DNA of 64,000 bases from NCBI RefSeq assembly GCF_008065115.1, contig NZ_CP042913.1, positions 3,257,256 to 3,321,255 on the forward strand, read 5' to 3'. This DNA is from Bythopirellula goksoeyrii (GTDB lineage: Bacteria > Planctomycetota > Planctomycetia > Pirellulales > Lacipirellulaceae). This document shows positions 27,185 to 36,673 of this stretch, one piece after another. Position numbers and translations under genes: made by a program. Under the pieces are notes generated by a model. It worked only from the letters and a program-made list of their open reading frames with translations. It did not search any database and was not told the origin of the DNA. The first letter of the stretch is position 1, and each line of letters opens with the position of its first letter.

Positions 27185-28678
27185 TTAGAAATTGTATTGC
27201 GCCAGGCCGTGTAATCGCTGGGCACGGGCACTTTCACCATCCAAGTTCTCACGTTCACCCGTGATATATTCGACCCCGAAAGAGAGTCGCGGCACGGGAA
27301 TCCACCATAGGCTGGCAGCAAGATATTCAGCGCCATCATAGGTGGTAGCCGGTTGGTTGGCGTTGTTATCGACGTTCACATTGGCATAAGTGAAATTCAT
27401 TAGCCAATGTTTGTTGAACCAGTGTTCGTAACTGGCATTCCAACCGGTCGCGTCCACGAGTTCAAATTCACCCGTGATCGGATTGACTTGAGCGTCGAAT
27501 CCTTGCCCGGCCAGGTCGTTTATATATCGACTAATACCCGAGCCCCACGTACCTTGCAACAGTATTCGGCTGCGAGTTAAACCGGATGGGTTTACTTCGT
27601 GGACGGGGTCACAGCCAGACAAGATTGCCCAGGGGTGAAACACGACATTGCCACTGATTCCTGCCCCAGTCTGCTGAGTAACGTCTCCCCCCGTCGGTCG
27701 ATATCCAATAGTACGCATGAGCCCCGCCACCTGAATGTGTCCTCGATCTGCCTCGAAACGTAAGTGCGTCGCCAGGTCGGGAACTTCTTGCACATTTGTT
27801 CCTAGTCCGTTGGTCGTAATGTCCGAGAAGCATCTCTCGACGCTCCCCGCCCAAAAGAGGCGATCGCGTAGTTGAAGCGTCATCCGCATTGAAGGTTGAC
27901 GTTGGTTGATCCAACTGTTGGGGCCTTGGAAGTCGACGAGACTTGGCCAGTTGGTGCCATCCATGAATACGGAATTCTGCTGGCCAAACCGAAAGTAACC
28001 AAAATCGAAAAAGGCATGCCGCAGCCGAAACGGATTGCCACCGCCACCAGCTGCCTGGGCGGGACCATTGAAAAAATCCCCTTCGATAAATGTATGCACG
28101 TTCCAGTCGCTATACGAAGTGGGTGTCCAGGATTCCAACGCAAAGCGACTGATGCGACCGCTCATGTTGTAGTTCTGCCCGTCCAACTGGGGAACAGGAA
28201 TCGTGTTTGTCACGAACGAGTCGGTGCTCCCGATTGGATCGAAATCGTAAAGCGAAGCTAATCGCACAAATCCACGTAAGCGGAAAGAAGTATTGGTCCC
28301 CGGGGCCAGAAACGAACCGGGGTAGAGGCCACGCACGACAAGCTGGTCTCGTTCTTCCACACTGATCCGCGCCGGTGGAGTTAGTCTCGTCCATTCAGGC
28401 TCGCCGGGCGCGTCTTGATAGTCCCGATGCATATACCCTGGTGGGCCGTAATCGGCGATCGGTCGGGCACCATCTCCATCTGTTTCGTCAAAGTAGCGCT
28501 GGGTATAAAAGTAGTCTGGTAGCTGCTGAGACGTGGATTGATAATAGACGCCGGGTGCGTCTTGTTGTTCCGGAAGATTGTATTCCGGCACTTCAGGCAA
28601 TTGAGTTTGCGCCAACAGCGCAGGTGCAAGCAGTGCAATCGCGAGTTGAGCGCAAATAGTGCGAATGCAGTCGTACAT
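27185..28678 (-). CDS. DcaP-like trimeric outer-membrane porin
   Basis: Exported 497-residue protein. A signal peptide (ending ALLAQTQ, about residue 24) is followed by a Pro/Gln-rich linker, then alternating amphipathic beta strands. Blocks typical of DcaP-like porins: SFRLRGFVRLASLYDFDPIGS, FVTNTIPVP, SRFALESWTP, FIEGDFFN, FRLRHAFFDFGYFRFGQQNSVFMD and QRQPSMRMT. The sequence ends with a hydrophobic-aromatic C-terminus (QYNF) typical of beta-barrel outer-membrane proteins. DcaP porins pass dicarboxylates and other small negatively charged solutes, which suits the adjacent SLC13-type permease. It lies between that permease and the RND pump. Confidence 0.8.
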   Translation of the reverse strand: MYDCIRTICAQLAIALLAPALLAQTQLPEVPEYNLPEQQDAPGVYYQSTSQQLPDYFYTQRYFDETDGDGARPIADYGPPGYMHRDYQDAPGEPEWTRLTPPARISVEERDQLVVRGLYPGSFLAPGTNTSFRLRGFVRLASLYDFDPIGSTDSFVTNTIPVPQLDGQNYNMSGRISRFALESWTPTSYSDWNVHTFIEGDFFNGPAQAAGGGGNPFRLRHAFFDFGYFRFGQQNSVFMDGTNWPSLVDFQGPNSWINQRQPSMRMTLQLRDRLFWAGSVERCFSDITTNGLGTNVQEVPDLATHLRFEADRGHIQVAGLMRTIGYRPTGGDVTQQTGAGISGNVVFHPWAILSGCDPVHEVNPSGLTRSRILLQGTWGSGISRYINDLAGQGFDAQVNPITGEFELVDATGWNASYEHWFNKHWLMNFTYANVNVDNNANQPATTYDGAEYLAASLWWIPVPRLSFGVEYITGERENLDGESARAQRLHGLAQYNF

Positions 28679-28761
28679 GAAGTCACCCTGACAAGATATA
28701 GAAAAGGACTGTTCGGGTCCTATCGTCGTGTAAACTGGGCTGACTTTAACGATTGCAGGAA

Positions 28762-31700
28762 TTATGCCTTCACAGACACTGGATCTATGCTATCTCGAGT
28801 AGAATCTTCATGAATGTTGAACATGATCGCATAGAGCACCGGAGTCACAAGCAGTGATAACACGGCAGCGAACGAGAGGCCGAACATGATGCAAACTGCC
28901 ATGGAGCCGAAAAAGGCGTCCTGCAGCAGCGGGATCATGCCGAGAACCGTTGTAACAACGACCATGCAAACTGGCCGCATTTTGCTGGTGCCCCCGTACA
29001 GGATCGCCTCGTAAGGTGACTTGCCCTCTTCAATCTCGGTGAAAATTTTGCTGAGTACCACGATCTGACTCTTGATCAGTTCGCCACAAAGCGCCAGCGT
29101 TCCCAGCAAGGCCATGAATCCAAAGGGCTGCCCGGTGAGCAGCAGTCCAGCCGTCACACCAATGATCGCCATTGGCATGATCAGCCAGATAAGTGCTGTA
29201 ACACGCATGGAGTTAAACAGACACACGACGATAAAAAACATCAACGCGAGAAAATAGGGCAGTGGTGCTGCCAACGCTTTACGTGCATCGCGGGAGTCTT
29301 CGTATTCGCCGCCCCAATCCAGCGAATAACCTGGGGGCAGGGTGATCGCTTCAATGGCCGAGCGGACTCGGCCAAAGAGTTGGCTAGGCAATCCGGATCG
29401 TGGATCTGCATGGACCGTGATGGTGGGAAAACGATCACGGCGCATGATCACGGGAGATTCCCAAGAGACATCCACGCCGGAAACAACTTGACTAAGCGGG
29501 ATCATCCGCCCCGCTACAGGGCTCCAGATCTGCATGCTGGCGATCGAGGCCACGTCGTTGCGTTCGCCCAAGGGAGGTCGAGCAATGATCGGCAGCAAGC
29601 GAGTTTCCTGCGGAAAGTCGCCGGTACCGGTGCCGCCGTGCCCCGGATCACGATAAAAACCAACCACGCGGCCTTCAAGGCTCGTTTCCAGTGCCTGAGC
29701 CACATCGATACGGGTGAGACCATTGCGTCGGGCCTGTGATTCGAACAGAGTCGGACGGATCACTTTCTCGCGTTCGCGCCAGTCATGACGGACTCCTTTC
29801 GCACCGCCGTCTGTCTCAAAGACCTGAATGACTTCGCTGGCTAGTTGCTGGAGGATGTCGGGATCCGGTCCGCGAATTCGAGCCTGGATACGACCACCAT
29901 CGCCTGGTCCGAGCAGGAATTTATTGGCAACGGCGTTGGCATCGGGATACTTTTCGTCCAATTGAGTTTGAACGACATCCACTAAATCATCGATTGCGTC
30001 GGGATCGTCCACTTCGACAAGGAACTGCACAAAGGCGCGGTTTTCCAATTCAGGTGAATAGACCAGAAGGAAGCGTAGTCCCCCGCCACCGACGAAGGAT
30101 GCGATGTGCGTAACGTGAGACTGTTCCTGGATGAAGTTTTCGATGTCTTCAGCAAACGCCTCTGTCTCACGAATATGTGTGCTGGTGGGGAGAAAGACAT
30201 CCACCATAAATTGGGGCCGAGTCGCTGGGGGAAAAAAGCTTTGTTTAACCTTAGTAAAACCGAAGAGAGACGCCACAAAGAGTGCGACCGATGCCGCCAT
30301 CACGAGCCATCGATAGCGGAGCGCCATGACAAGCAGCCAGCGATAGGCACGAAAGACTGGGCCGCCATAGGGATCGGCCGGGGCGCTGCCGTCGCCGGCT
30401 GTTTGGATTGGCTTGAAAAACAACGCTCCGAGTAAGGGGGTCGCTGTGACGGAAGTCACCCAACTCCAACTGAGCGCAATGAGGATCACCCAAAAAAGTG
30501 AATTGGTGTATTCACCGGTACTATCTTCCGAGAGACCAATCGCGGCGAACGCGAGGACGCCAATGGCCGTTGCACCAAACAATGGCCATTGGTTTTGTGC
30601 GACGACATCGCGGACGACCTGTAGCTTGTCTTCACCCGCTTCGATGCGAACCTTGATCCCTTCGATGACGATGATGGCATTGTCGGTCAACATGCAGAGG
30701 GCGATGATCAGCGCGCCGAGGGAAATACGTTCCATCAGCAAGTCGCCTTTCATGGACATGACCAAAAAGGTTGCCATGATCGTGAGGAACAGCACCATAC
30801 CGATAATCAGGCCTGTCTTGCGACCCATAGTCACCAGGAGCACCAAAACAACGATGCTTACCGCCTTAAATAGATTGAATACAAAGTCGTTAGTAGCTTC
30901 GGTGACGGCTTCAGGCTGAAAGTTGATCTCGCCGATCTCGATACCTATGGGCTGATACGGCTTGAGTCGCGCAAATGCCTCGCGTACACCCTCGCCCATA
31001 TAGACGACGTTACCGCCAGGCACTGTCGAAATGCCGATTCCAATGGCTGGCTTGCCATCGAAGCGAAGAATTCGCCGAGGAGGATCGCTGTAGCCTCTCT
31101 CAAGTGTAGCTACGTCGCCGAGCGTGAGCTGCCTGCCGGATTTGTCCGAACCGATGGCGATGTCGAGCATCTCCTCAGGAACGCGAAAGCCCCCTGCGGG
31201 ATCGACTGGCAGATGCTCGTCGCCGACCTGGATTCGACCTCCGTCTGCAGCCACGTTCTTGGCTTGCAGGAGCTGATAAATATGGTCTTCATTGATACCG
31301 AATCGAGCGAGCCGCTGTCGGGAGATTTCCAGAAACACTTGCTCCTGCTGTTCTGCAAACAGATCGACCTTTTGCACGTTATCAACGAGCTTCAACTCAC
31401 GGCGCAGAAACTCGGCATACCGGCGGAGCTCAGGGTAGGTGAATCCTTCGCCGGTGATTGCAAGAAACACGCCATACACATCACCAAAGTCGTCGACTAC
31501 CATCGTCCGTCCGCGGACCGAGGGAGGAAGCTGTGGTTGGACGTCGTTTATTTTGCGACGCAACTCGTCCCACACCTGCGGCATCCGATGTTTGTCGTAC
31601 CGGTCTCGGATGAAGGCTTTCACAATGGAACGGCCGCGCACCGACTCCGACTCCACCCGATCGAGCTGGCCAAGCTGCTGGCAGGCAGTTTCGATGTGGT

Positions 31701-31893
31701 TGGTGACCTCGAGAGCAACTTCTTCCGCACTGGCACCTGGATAAGGCGTAATGATGAGCGCCTGCTTGATGGTGAATTCAGGGTCTTCCAGCCGCCCCAA
31801 TGACATGTAGGCTGAAGCGCCTCCCACGATCAACAGCGCCATCGCGACGAAAACCACGCGATTATGTTTGACGGAAAGTACGCCAGGATTCAT
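28762..31893 (-). CDS. RND-family efflux pump permease
   Basis: Inner-membrane protein of 1,043 residues, the normal size for AcrB-type pumps. Visible: the N-terminal first membrane helix, LEDPEFTIKQALIITPYPGASAEEVALEVT, the large porter domains, and TM4 with LIIALCMLTDNAIIVIEG, where the second Asp of AcrB's Asp pair is Asn, a common variant in other RND branches. A second TM cluster ends with SLLVTPVLYAIMF. The ATG overlaps the stop of the adaptor gene (ATGA at 31890-31893), so the two subunits are translationally coupled. The pump probably exports toxic compounds. No outer-membrane TolC-like gene is present; the porin downstream is not of that type. Confidence 0.93.
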   Translation of the reverse strand: MNPGVLSVKHNRVVFVAMALLIVGGASAYMSLGRLEDPEFTIKQALIITPYPGASAEEVALEVTNHIETACQQLGQLDRVESESVRGRSIVKAFIRDRYDKHRMPQVWDELRRKINDVQPQLPPSVRGRTMVVDDFGDVYGVFLAITGEGFTYPELRRYAEFLRRELKLVDNVQKVDLFAEQQEQVFLEISRQRLARFGINEDHIYQLLQAKNVAADGGRIQVGDEHLPVDPAGGFRVPEEMLDIAIGSDKSGRQLTLGDVATLERGYSDPPRRILRFDGKPAIGIGISTVPGGNVVYMGEGVREAFARLKPYQPIGIEIGEINFQPEAVTEATNDFVFNLFKAVSIVVLVLLVTMGRKTGLIIGMVLFLTIMATFLVMSMKGDLLMERISLGALIIALCMLTDNAIIVIEGIKVRIEAGEDKLQVVRDVVAQNQWPLFGATAIGVLAFAAIGLSEDSTGEYTNSLFWVILIALSWSWVTSVTATPLLGALFFKPIQTAGDGSAPADPYGGPVFRAYRWLLVMALRYRWLVMAASVALFVASLFGFTKVKQSFFPPATRPQFMVDVFLPTSTHIRETEAFAEDIENFIQEQSHVTHIASFVGGGGLRFLLVYSPELENRAFVQFLVEVDDPDAIDDLVDVVQTQLDEKYPDANAVANKFLLGPGDGGRIQARIRGPDPDILQQLASEVIQVFETDGGAKGVRHDWREREKVIRPTLFESQARRNGLTRIDVAQALETSLEGRVVGFYRDPGHGGTGTGDFPQETRLLPIIARPPLGERNDVASIASMQIWSPVAGRMIPLSQVVSGVDVSWESPVIMRRDRFPTITVHADPRSGLPSQLFGRVRSAIEAITLPPGYSLDWGGEYEDSRDARKALAAPLPYFLALMFFIVVCLFNSMRVTALIWLIMPMAIIGVTAGLLLTGQPFGFMALLGTLALCGELIKSQIVVLSKIFTEIEEGKSPYEAILYGGTSKMRPVCMVVVTTVLGMIPLLQDAFFGSMAVCIMFGLSFAAVLSLLVTPVLYAIMFNIHEDSTRDSIDPVSVKA

Positions 31894-33194
31894 GGCGTAG
31901 CCCTTCCCAACGCATCCCCGAGATCTCGGACTTTCATCCCTTCACGGAGAAATCGCACACCCGCGACGACAATGCGGTCCCCCGGCTCAAGCCCCTCGAC
32001 GATCTCGATTCGACCAGCTGCCGTTGCTCCCAGCTTGATCGGGCGTCTGGAAACCGTATCCTCTTCACCAAAGACCCATGCTACTTGCTCCCCGGCGGGT
32101 GTCACGCCAACGGCTTCAATGGGTATCCAAATATGGTTCACTGCTAGAGCGCGGGACCGGTGGTAGCGGACGTTGACGTTGGCGGTCATGCCAGGAAGTA
32201 CACGCAAATTTTCAGGAGACTGCATTGCTGCACGAATTTTGAAAGTCTGCGTCACAGGATCTGCTACCTGGCTAACCTCCCGGATTCGCACAGGGAAATC
32301 AACTCCCGGAGCAGAGCTTATCTCCGCAGACATATCCACGATGTCGGCCAACTGTATCTCGCCCACCATGACTGCCTCGGGGACATCCACAACAATGTCG
32401 ATCTCGTTAAGATCTTGAAATTGCACAACAGGGGTGTTCGGAGTGATGTTTTGGCCCTCATCGACAAACCGCTGGGCAATGACTCCGTCGTAAGGAGCCA
32501 GCAGGGTGGAGTCGTCGAGTTGTATTTGTGCTTCCACCACTCGACCTTCTAATCCCCGCACCTGAGCCTCGGATGCCTCGATATCCTCGTTTCGACCGCG
32601 AGATCCTTTTTGCAATAACTCGACTGCTGCAGTGTTCTCCTCCTGGGCGACTTGATAGTCTAATTCCGACTTCTCTAATTCCTGCTGCGAGACAGCCCTC
32701 TGGGTGATTAATTGCTGGTTGCGAGCCAATATCATTCGCGTATTAGCCACTCTGGCCTCGGTCGCCCTAACTTGGGCCTCTCGGCGACGCATTTCCTCAG
32801 GACGTTCGCCCCCTAGCAAAGCAGCAAGGTTTGCACGAGCCTGTCCCAATTCTCCTTGGAGCGACTTGAGTCGAGCCTCAAATTCCCCCTGCCGAAGTTG
32901 AGCGATTAAGTCCCCTTTGGCAACCTTTTGCCCTTCCTTCACCGGCAGTTCGGCGAGCAATCCCGGTACCCGGAAGGCAAGCTCCACACGTCGCGAGGCC
33001 TCGACCGTCCCTGGAAAGGAGCGCAATCGTTCTCCGTCTCCGGCAGTCACGACCATAGTCTTCACAGGACGAACCCCGGGAACAGGTGGCGACTCCTCTG
33101 GCCGGCACCCGTTCGCGAACAAGATAGCTGCGCACGACAAACAGCCGGCAAGCCGAACAGGAAGATATTTCCTCGTTGCCATCTGAACTCGCAT
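31890..33194 (-). CDS. RND periplasmic adaptor subunit (HlyD/MFP)
   Basis: Membrane-fusion protein of 434 residues that links the RND pump to the outer membrane. A lipoprotein-like signal peptide (CLSCAAILFANGC) suggests acylation at the Cys near residue 29. It is followed by the barrel/lipoyl half (VELAFRVPGLLAELPVKEGQKVAKGDLIAQL), a long alpha-helical hairpin (about 105-215, with RRREAQVRATEARV and QQELEKSELDYQ), the second lipoyl half (DDSTLLAPYDGVIAQRFVDEGQ) and the C-terminal beta-barrel ending in LEPGDRIVVAGVRFLREG. It overlaps the pump gene by 4 nt. This appears to be the first gene of the run of seven minus-strand genes ending with glutaminase. Confidence 0.92.
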   Translation of the reverse strand: MRVQMATRKYLPVRLAGCLSCAAILFANGCRPEESPPVPGVRPVKTMVVTAGDGERLRSFPGTVEASRRVELAFRVPGLLAELPVKEGQKVAKGDLIAQLRQGEFEARLKSLQGELGQARANLAALLGGERPEEMRRREAQVRATEARVANTRMILARNQQLITQRAVSQQELEKSELDYQVAQEENTAAVELLQKGSRGRNEDIEASEAQVRGLEGRVVEAQIQLDDSTLLAPYDGVIAQRFVDEGQNITPNTPVVQFQDLNEIDIVVDVPEAVMVGEIQLADIVDMSAEISSAPGVDFPVRIREVSQVADPVTQTFKIRAAMQSPENLRVLPGMTANVNVRYHRSRALAVNHIWIPIEAVGVTPAGEQVAWVFGEEDTVSRRPIKLGATAAGRIEIVEGLEPGDRIVVAGVRFLREGMKVRDLGDALGRATP

Positions 33195-33355
33195 ACTTCG
33201 TTCCGATATTTGTTAGAAAATTGCCTGAGACGGCACGATGCCGCGAACAGTAAATCATATCCTTCGCCGGAAAAAACCGATCACAACTTCGCCACCAAGG
33301 CAAAAAAGTATGCCGAATTGCATTGGTATTGTCCAGCTACCCTACTATAGCATGG

Positions 33356-34102
33356 TCACTTGTCAAAAAAGTGGACTTCCCCCGAATTCATGTCATACAT
33401 GCCCCCCACGATCTTGATCTCGCCGTTGGCTTCCATCTCTTTAAGAATCGGACTGTGTCTTCGAATGTTTTCGACGGTCATTCGGACATTCTTCTCCGCC
33501 ACCATGTCTACCAATTCCTCATTCTCGCTCGACTTATCTCCCTCGTAAGCGGCAAAATGATCTACAGCGGGTGAAATGTTCGCGAGCATCGGGGTAATGT
33601 TGCCCAATTCGACGCCGTCGATAGCACCCTTTATAGCGCCGCAATGCTCGTGGCCGAGCACAAAGACAAGTTTTGAACCCGATACCTTGCATGCAAATTC
33701 CATGCTTCCCAAGATGTCGGTGTTGGCAAAGTTGCCTGCCACACGGGCCACAAAGATATCGCCAATCCCCCTGTCAAAAACATCCTCCACGGGAATGCGT
33801 GAATCCAGACAAGACAAGATGACTGCTTTGGGAAACTGATTTAGCGCTGCCTCACGGATCATCTTGGAATGATCACGGCTAGTCAGCGTACCTGCGGTGA
33901 ATCGCTTGTTTCCATTCTTTAACAACTCGATCACATCATCAGGGGTTAGTTTCTCCTGCTCTTCTCTGGTCAAAACCCGTACTACAAGTGGCTTCGGGGC
34001 TGACTCGATTTTCGAATGGTCTTGTCCTTGGACGTCTCCAGTCATAAGCAATACCGAGAAACTACCAGTTATAAACACGCACAAATGCTTCCCCACCATC
34101 AT
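33356..34102 (-). CDS. Exported beta-class carbonic anhydrase
   Basis: Zinc enzyme of 248 residues that interconverts CO2 and bicarbonate. The ligand and dyad motifs are present: LSCLDSRIP near 97 (Cys ligand and the Asp-Arg dyad) and LGHEHCGAIKGAI near 156 (His and Cys ligands), with the intervening ARVAGNFANTDILGSMEFA block. A signal peptide (about 1-27, cut near VQGQ) places it outside the cytoplasm, unlike most bacterial beta-CAs. Its ATG overlaps the stop of the BrkB-type gene by 4 nt (34099-34102), so the two are coupled. The final Phe-Asp-Lys tail is normal. Confidence 0.92.
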   Translation of the reverse strand: MMVGKHLCVFITGSFSVLLMTGDVQGQDHSKIESAPKPLVVRVLTREEQEKLTPDDVIELLKNGNKRFTAGTLTSRDHSKMIREAALNQFPKAVILSCLDSRIPVEDVFDRGIGDIFVARVAGNFANTDILGSMEFACKVSGSKLVFVLGHEHCGAIKGAIDGVELGNITPMLANISPAVDHFAAYEGDKSSENEELVDMVAEKNVRMTVENIRRHSPILKEMEANGEIKIVGGMYDMNSGEVHFFDK

Positions 34103-34986
34103 GCTCTCTCCTTAGGAATATTATGTTGCTCTGCTTTTACTCGCGGACGTACTCCACTGCCGAACATATTAGCATAGACCCGCGTAAATACTGTCCCAAA
34201 CACCAAGCATTGGGCCAAAAAATAGACGGCAATTAACAAAACAGCGACGGTGCCAGCTGCCTCAAAGGCCGAGCCAAAATTACCCTGTGCCACGTACCGA
34301 CCCAACAGATTAGCACCTCCCACCAGCAGTAAGGTGGTTGTCAATCCTCCCACTAAAACATCTTTCCAGCCGACAACGGCATTCGTCAGAAACTTAAACA
34401 TTAAGGCCATTGATACCGTTCCGATGAACAAGGTTGTCCCCAAACCAATAAGGGGTCCTACCGCTTCGATATCAAATTTCGAATGAATAAAGGAGACTAC
34501 GAAGTTGGTGAAAGTCACTAGGACTAGCAGCAGACCGATGAATAGCACGATCACGAATGCCAGGAGTCGGTTCAACACAATTTGTTTTGTCCCGCGGCTC
34601 GTGGGATGTGGCATTTTCCAAATCGATGTCAATGCGTGTTGGAGATGAAAAAACACCAGCGATGCACCGACAAGCATCGCAATAAAACTGACCGTACGCT
34701 GCATTACGGAGCTACGGTCATTCCCTTCTGATACCTCTTCGAGTGTCGTCACTACCATCTCTGCGACATCTGCTCCAAACACGGAGTCGATATTCTCCAT
34801 CAATTGCTTCGAGGCCGAATCATTGTCGACAAACAATCCGGCCACAGTAATGGCGACATAGATGATTGGAACCAAAGAAAACAGAGAGTAATAGGCAAGA
34901 GAGGCTGCGAAATGCGTCGGACGCTCCAATGTGTAAACTCGGTAAAGCTGTGCGACGAGTGACCGAAAGGAAGGTGATTTATTCAT
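34099..34986 (-). CDS. YihY/BrkB-family membrane protein
   Basis: Inner-membrane protein of 295 residues with six hydrophobic segments. Family signatures: HFAASLAYYSLFSLVPIIYVAITVAGLF near the N-terminus, and a second half with VVGWKDVLVGGLTTTLLLVGGANLLGRYV and AGTVAVLLIAVYFLAQCLVFG. The function of this family is not settled. It overlaps the carbonic anhydrase start by 4 nt and lies 60 bp downstream of the DUF3611 gene. Confidence 0.9.
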   Translation of the reverse strand: MNKSPSFRSLVAQLYRVYTLERPTHFAASLAYYSLFSLVPIIYVAITVAGLFVDNDSASKQLMENIDSVFGADVAEMVVTTLEEVSEGNDRSSVMQRTVSFIAMLVGASLVFFHLQHALTSIWKMPHPTSRGTKQIVLNRLLAFVIVLFIGLLLVLVTFTNFVVSFIHSKFDIEAVGPLIGLGTTLFIGTVSMALMFKFLTNAVVGWKDVLVGGLTTTLLLVGGANLLGRYVAQGNFGSAFEAAGTVAVLLIAVYFLAQCLVFGTVFTRVYANMFGSGVRPRVKAEQHNIPKERA

Positions 34987-35046
34987 GCTCAGCCAACACA
35001 GTCTCCCAAATCTTTTTCCTCTGCTTCCGCTTGTAATCTGATTCCA

Positions 35047-35646
35047 TCAATCCACACTCTGGTCGTACTCCGTTGCCTGGGTCATCCGAAACAGAAGCCA
35101 CAGCGTAAAGGCCAACACTACCAGTTCAGCAGCCAGCACCGAGAGATCGGCCAGCAGTCCCACCATATCGATCGCAGATACCCAATTCGACGGATTTGTA
35201 GTCTCCGTGCGCATCACCGGAACGCCCCCCTGGGGTGCTCGCAGAAAGATGAACAACAGACGTCCCGTCTCGAAGACCATCAGCAACATCGAAAACAGGA
35301 TTCCCAGGCAACTTGCCCACAAGCCGATCCACAACGTTCCTTCCACCGAAGACTTGGGAGGTCGCCTATCGGGGTCGGCAATCCGCTTCGCTAACCGTGT
35401 GTAGCGATAAGACCAGAAGATCGTGAAAAATAGAATCGCTAAGCCAACCAATCCCAGGTATTCGCTGATCCCCATAGTGCCACGTTGATAGGCAGCAGAC
35501 TCACAGAAGAACAAGACGTAGATCATCAAGAGTATCGGTAAGGCTGCCAACACGAGTTGCAACCAGAAGCCAATCCAACCGAGACGTGAAAACACCTTGG
35601 CGATTTTTTGTGGCTTCGAGGAAAATAGGGCGATTTTTTTGAACAT
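35047..35646 (-). CDS. DUF3611-family membrane protein
   Basis: Four-helix membrane protein of 199 residues. The opening KVFSRLGWIGFWLQLVLAALPILLMIY, the central FFTIFWSYRYTRLAKRI and the third segment LWIGLWASCLGILFSMLLMVFETGRLL match DUF3611, a family best known from cyanobacteria and plastids, of unknown function. It lies between the DUF502 and BrkB-type genes on the same strand, forming a cluster of small membrane proteins with the exported carbonic anhydrase. Confidence 0.75.
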   Translation of the reverse strand: MFKKIALFSSKPQKIAKVFSRLGWIGFWLQLVLAALPILLMIYVLFFCESAAYQRGTMGISEYLGLVGLAILFFTIFWSYRYTRLAKRIADPDRRPPKSSVEGTLWIGLWASCLGILFSMLLMVFETGRLLFIFLRAPQGGVPVMRTETTNPSNWVSAIDMVGLLADLSVLAAELVVLAFTLWLLFRMTQATEYDQSVD

Positions 35647-35748
35647 GGTAAATGCTTGGCATCTAGGAGACGAATGAAAGGGACTTTCATTCTTTGGGGG
35701 AAGTTTAATCCTGAAGTTTGGACTTGAACAACGGTGGATGTTTTTTAC

Positions 35749-36462
35749 TCAGTGACTATCCTGTTTTGGCACTGCGTCGTCAATCGGTGGCTTCTCTTGT
35801 GTACCAGCTCCCAAGCAACTGGGTGCGCTAACTCCCATCGTCATGAAGACATTCACCATTCCCTCTAAACTGCAACCAGCCGGTTCGACGCAATCAATCG
35901 GCACGCAGATCAACGCTCCGCCAAAAGGGACCGGCGCAGTGGGAACAATAACGATGTGGTAGTCCCGATCGCCAATGCGAACGGTCTTGGGGCTGGGCAA
36001 CAAGGCAAGCAGTACTGTTCCGCCTTCGCCGCCAAAGCTACAAAACACCGGCTGCATGCCTTTGACGTCTTCATTATTGCGATCGAACATGCTCGTAAGT
36101 TGTTTTGAGGCATCGTAGACGGACCCCACGAGGGGGACGCGGTTCATGGCATTTTCAAACAATCCCTGGTAACTTCGAGCCTTTCCGCTTTCAATGAGCA
36201 GGCCAAAGCCGTAGACCAAGGCGAATGTACCAATTAGTCCCACAAGGTAAGCGACCGTCTCGCAAGCGACGAAATTGAACCCGGCCGAAGACAAAATTTT
36301 GCCAAACTCGCTCTTAGGGCCTACGAGATCGTGCAGAAACACCACCAGCCATGCTAGAACAGCCAATGTCAGGACGAGGGGAAGAAAACCTAATAGACCT
36401 GTAAGAAAAGATTGGCACAGACGCTGGGTGAGCGTCAGCTCCTTCTGCGTGGCTTTCATCAC
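35749..36462 (-). CDS. DUF502-family membrane protein
   Basis: Inner-membrane protein of 237 residues with two strong transmembrane segments (FLTGLLGFLPLVLTLAVLAWLVVFL and YLVGLIGTFALVYGFGLLI). A conserved soluble domain follows: RVPLVGSVYDASKQLTSMF, PVFCSFGG, IVPTAPVPFGGALICVP and MVNVFMTMGVSAP, the typical DUF502 blocks. Plant relatives (COV1-like) are linked to vascular patterning and trafficking; the bacterial function is unknown. First gene of the four-gene membrane/carbonic anhydrase cluster. Confidence 0.88.
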   Translation of the reverse strand: MMKATQKELTLTQRLCQSFLTGLLGFLPLVLTLAVLAWLVVFLHDLVGPKSEFGKILSSAGFNFVACETVAYLVGLIGTFALVYGFGLLIESGKARSYQGLFENAMNRVPLVGSVYDASKQLTSMFDRNNEDVKGMQPVFCSFGGEGGTVLLALLPSPKTVRIGDRDYHIVIVPTAPVPFGGALICVPIDCVEPAGCSLEGMVNVFMTMGVSAPSCLGAGTQEKPPIDDAVPKQDSH

Positions 36463-36673
36463 AGTCCCTCAGGTGAATCGCGGAAAAGCCCGTTCAATTC
36501 GTTGCCGGGATCCGAGAGTGACCTCTTGCCACTGCCTCGAATTGCTGCAACTCATTCTAAAACAATTTTGCCGCACAACCACTCCCCCGTCCAGAATTTA
36601 TTGTAGGTTTCAGGATGATAGGGGTGGCGTATTCGTTTCTGTTGTCAGACAAACCACGGGGAGAGGAGCTCCC

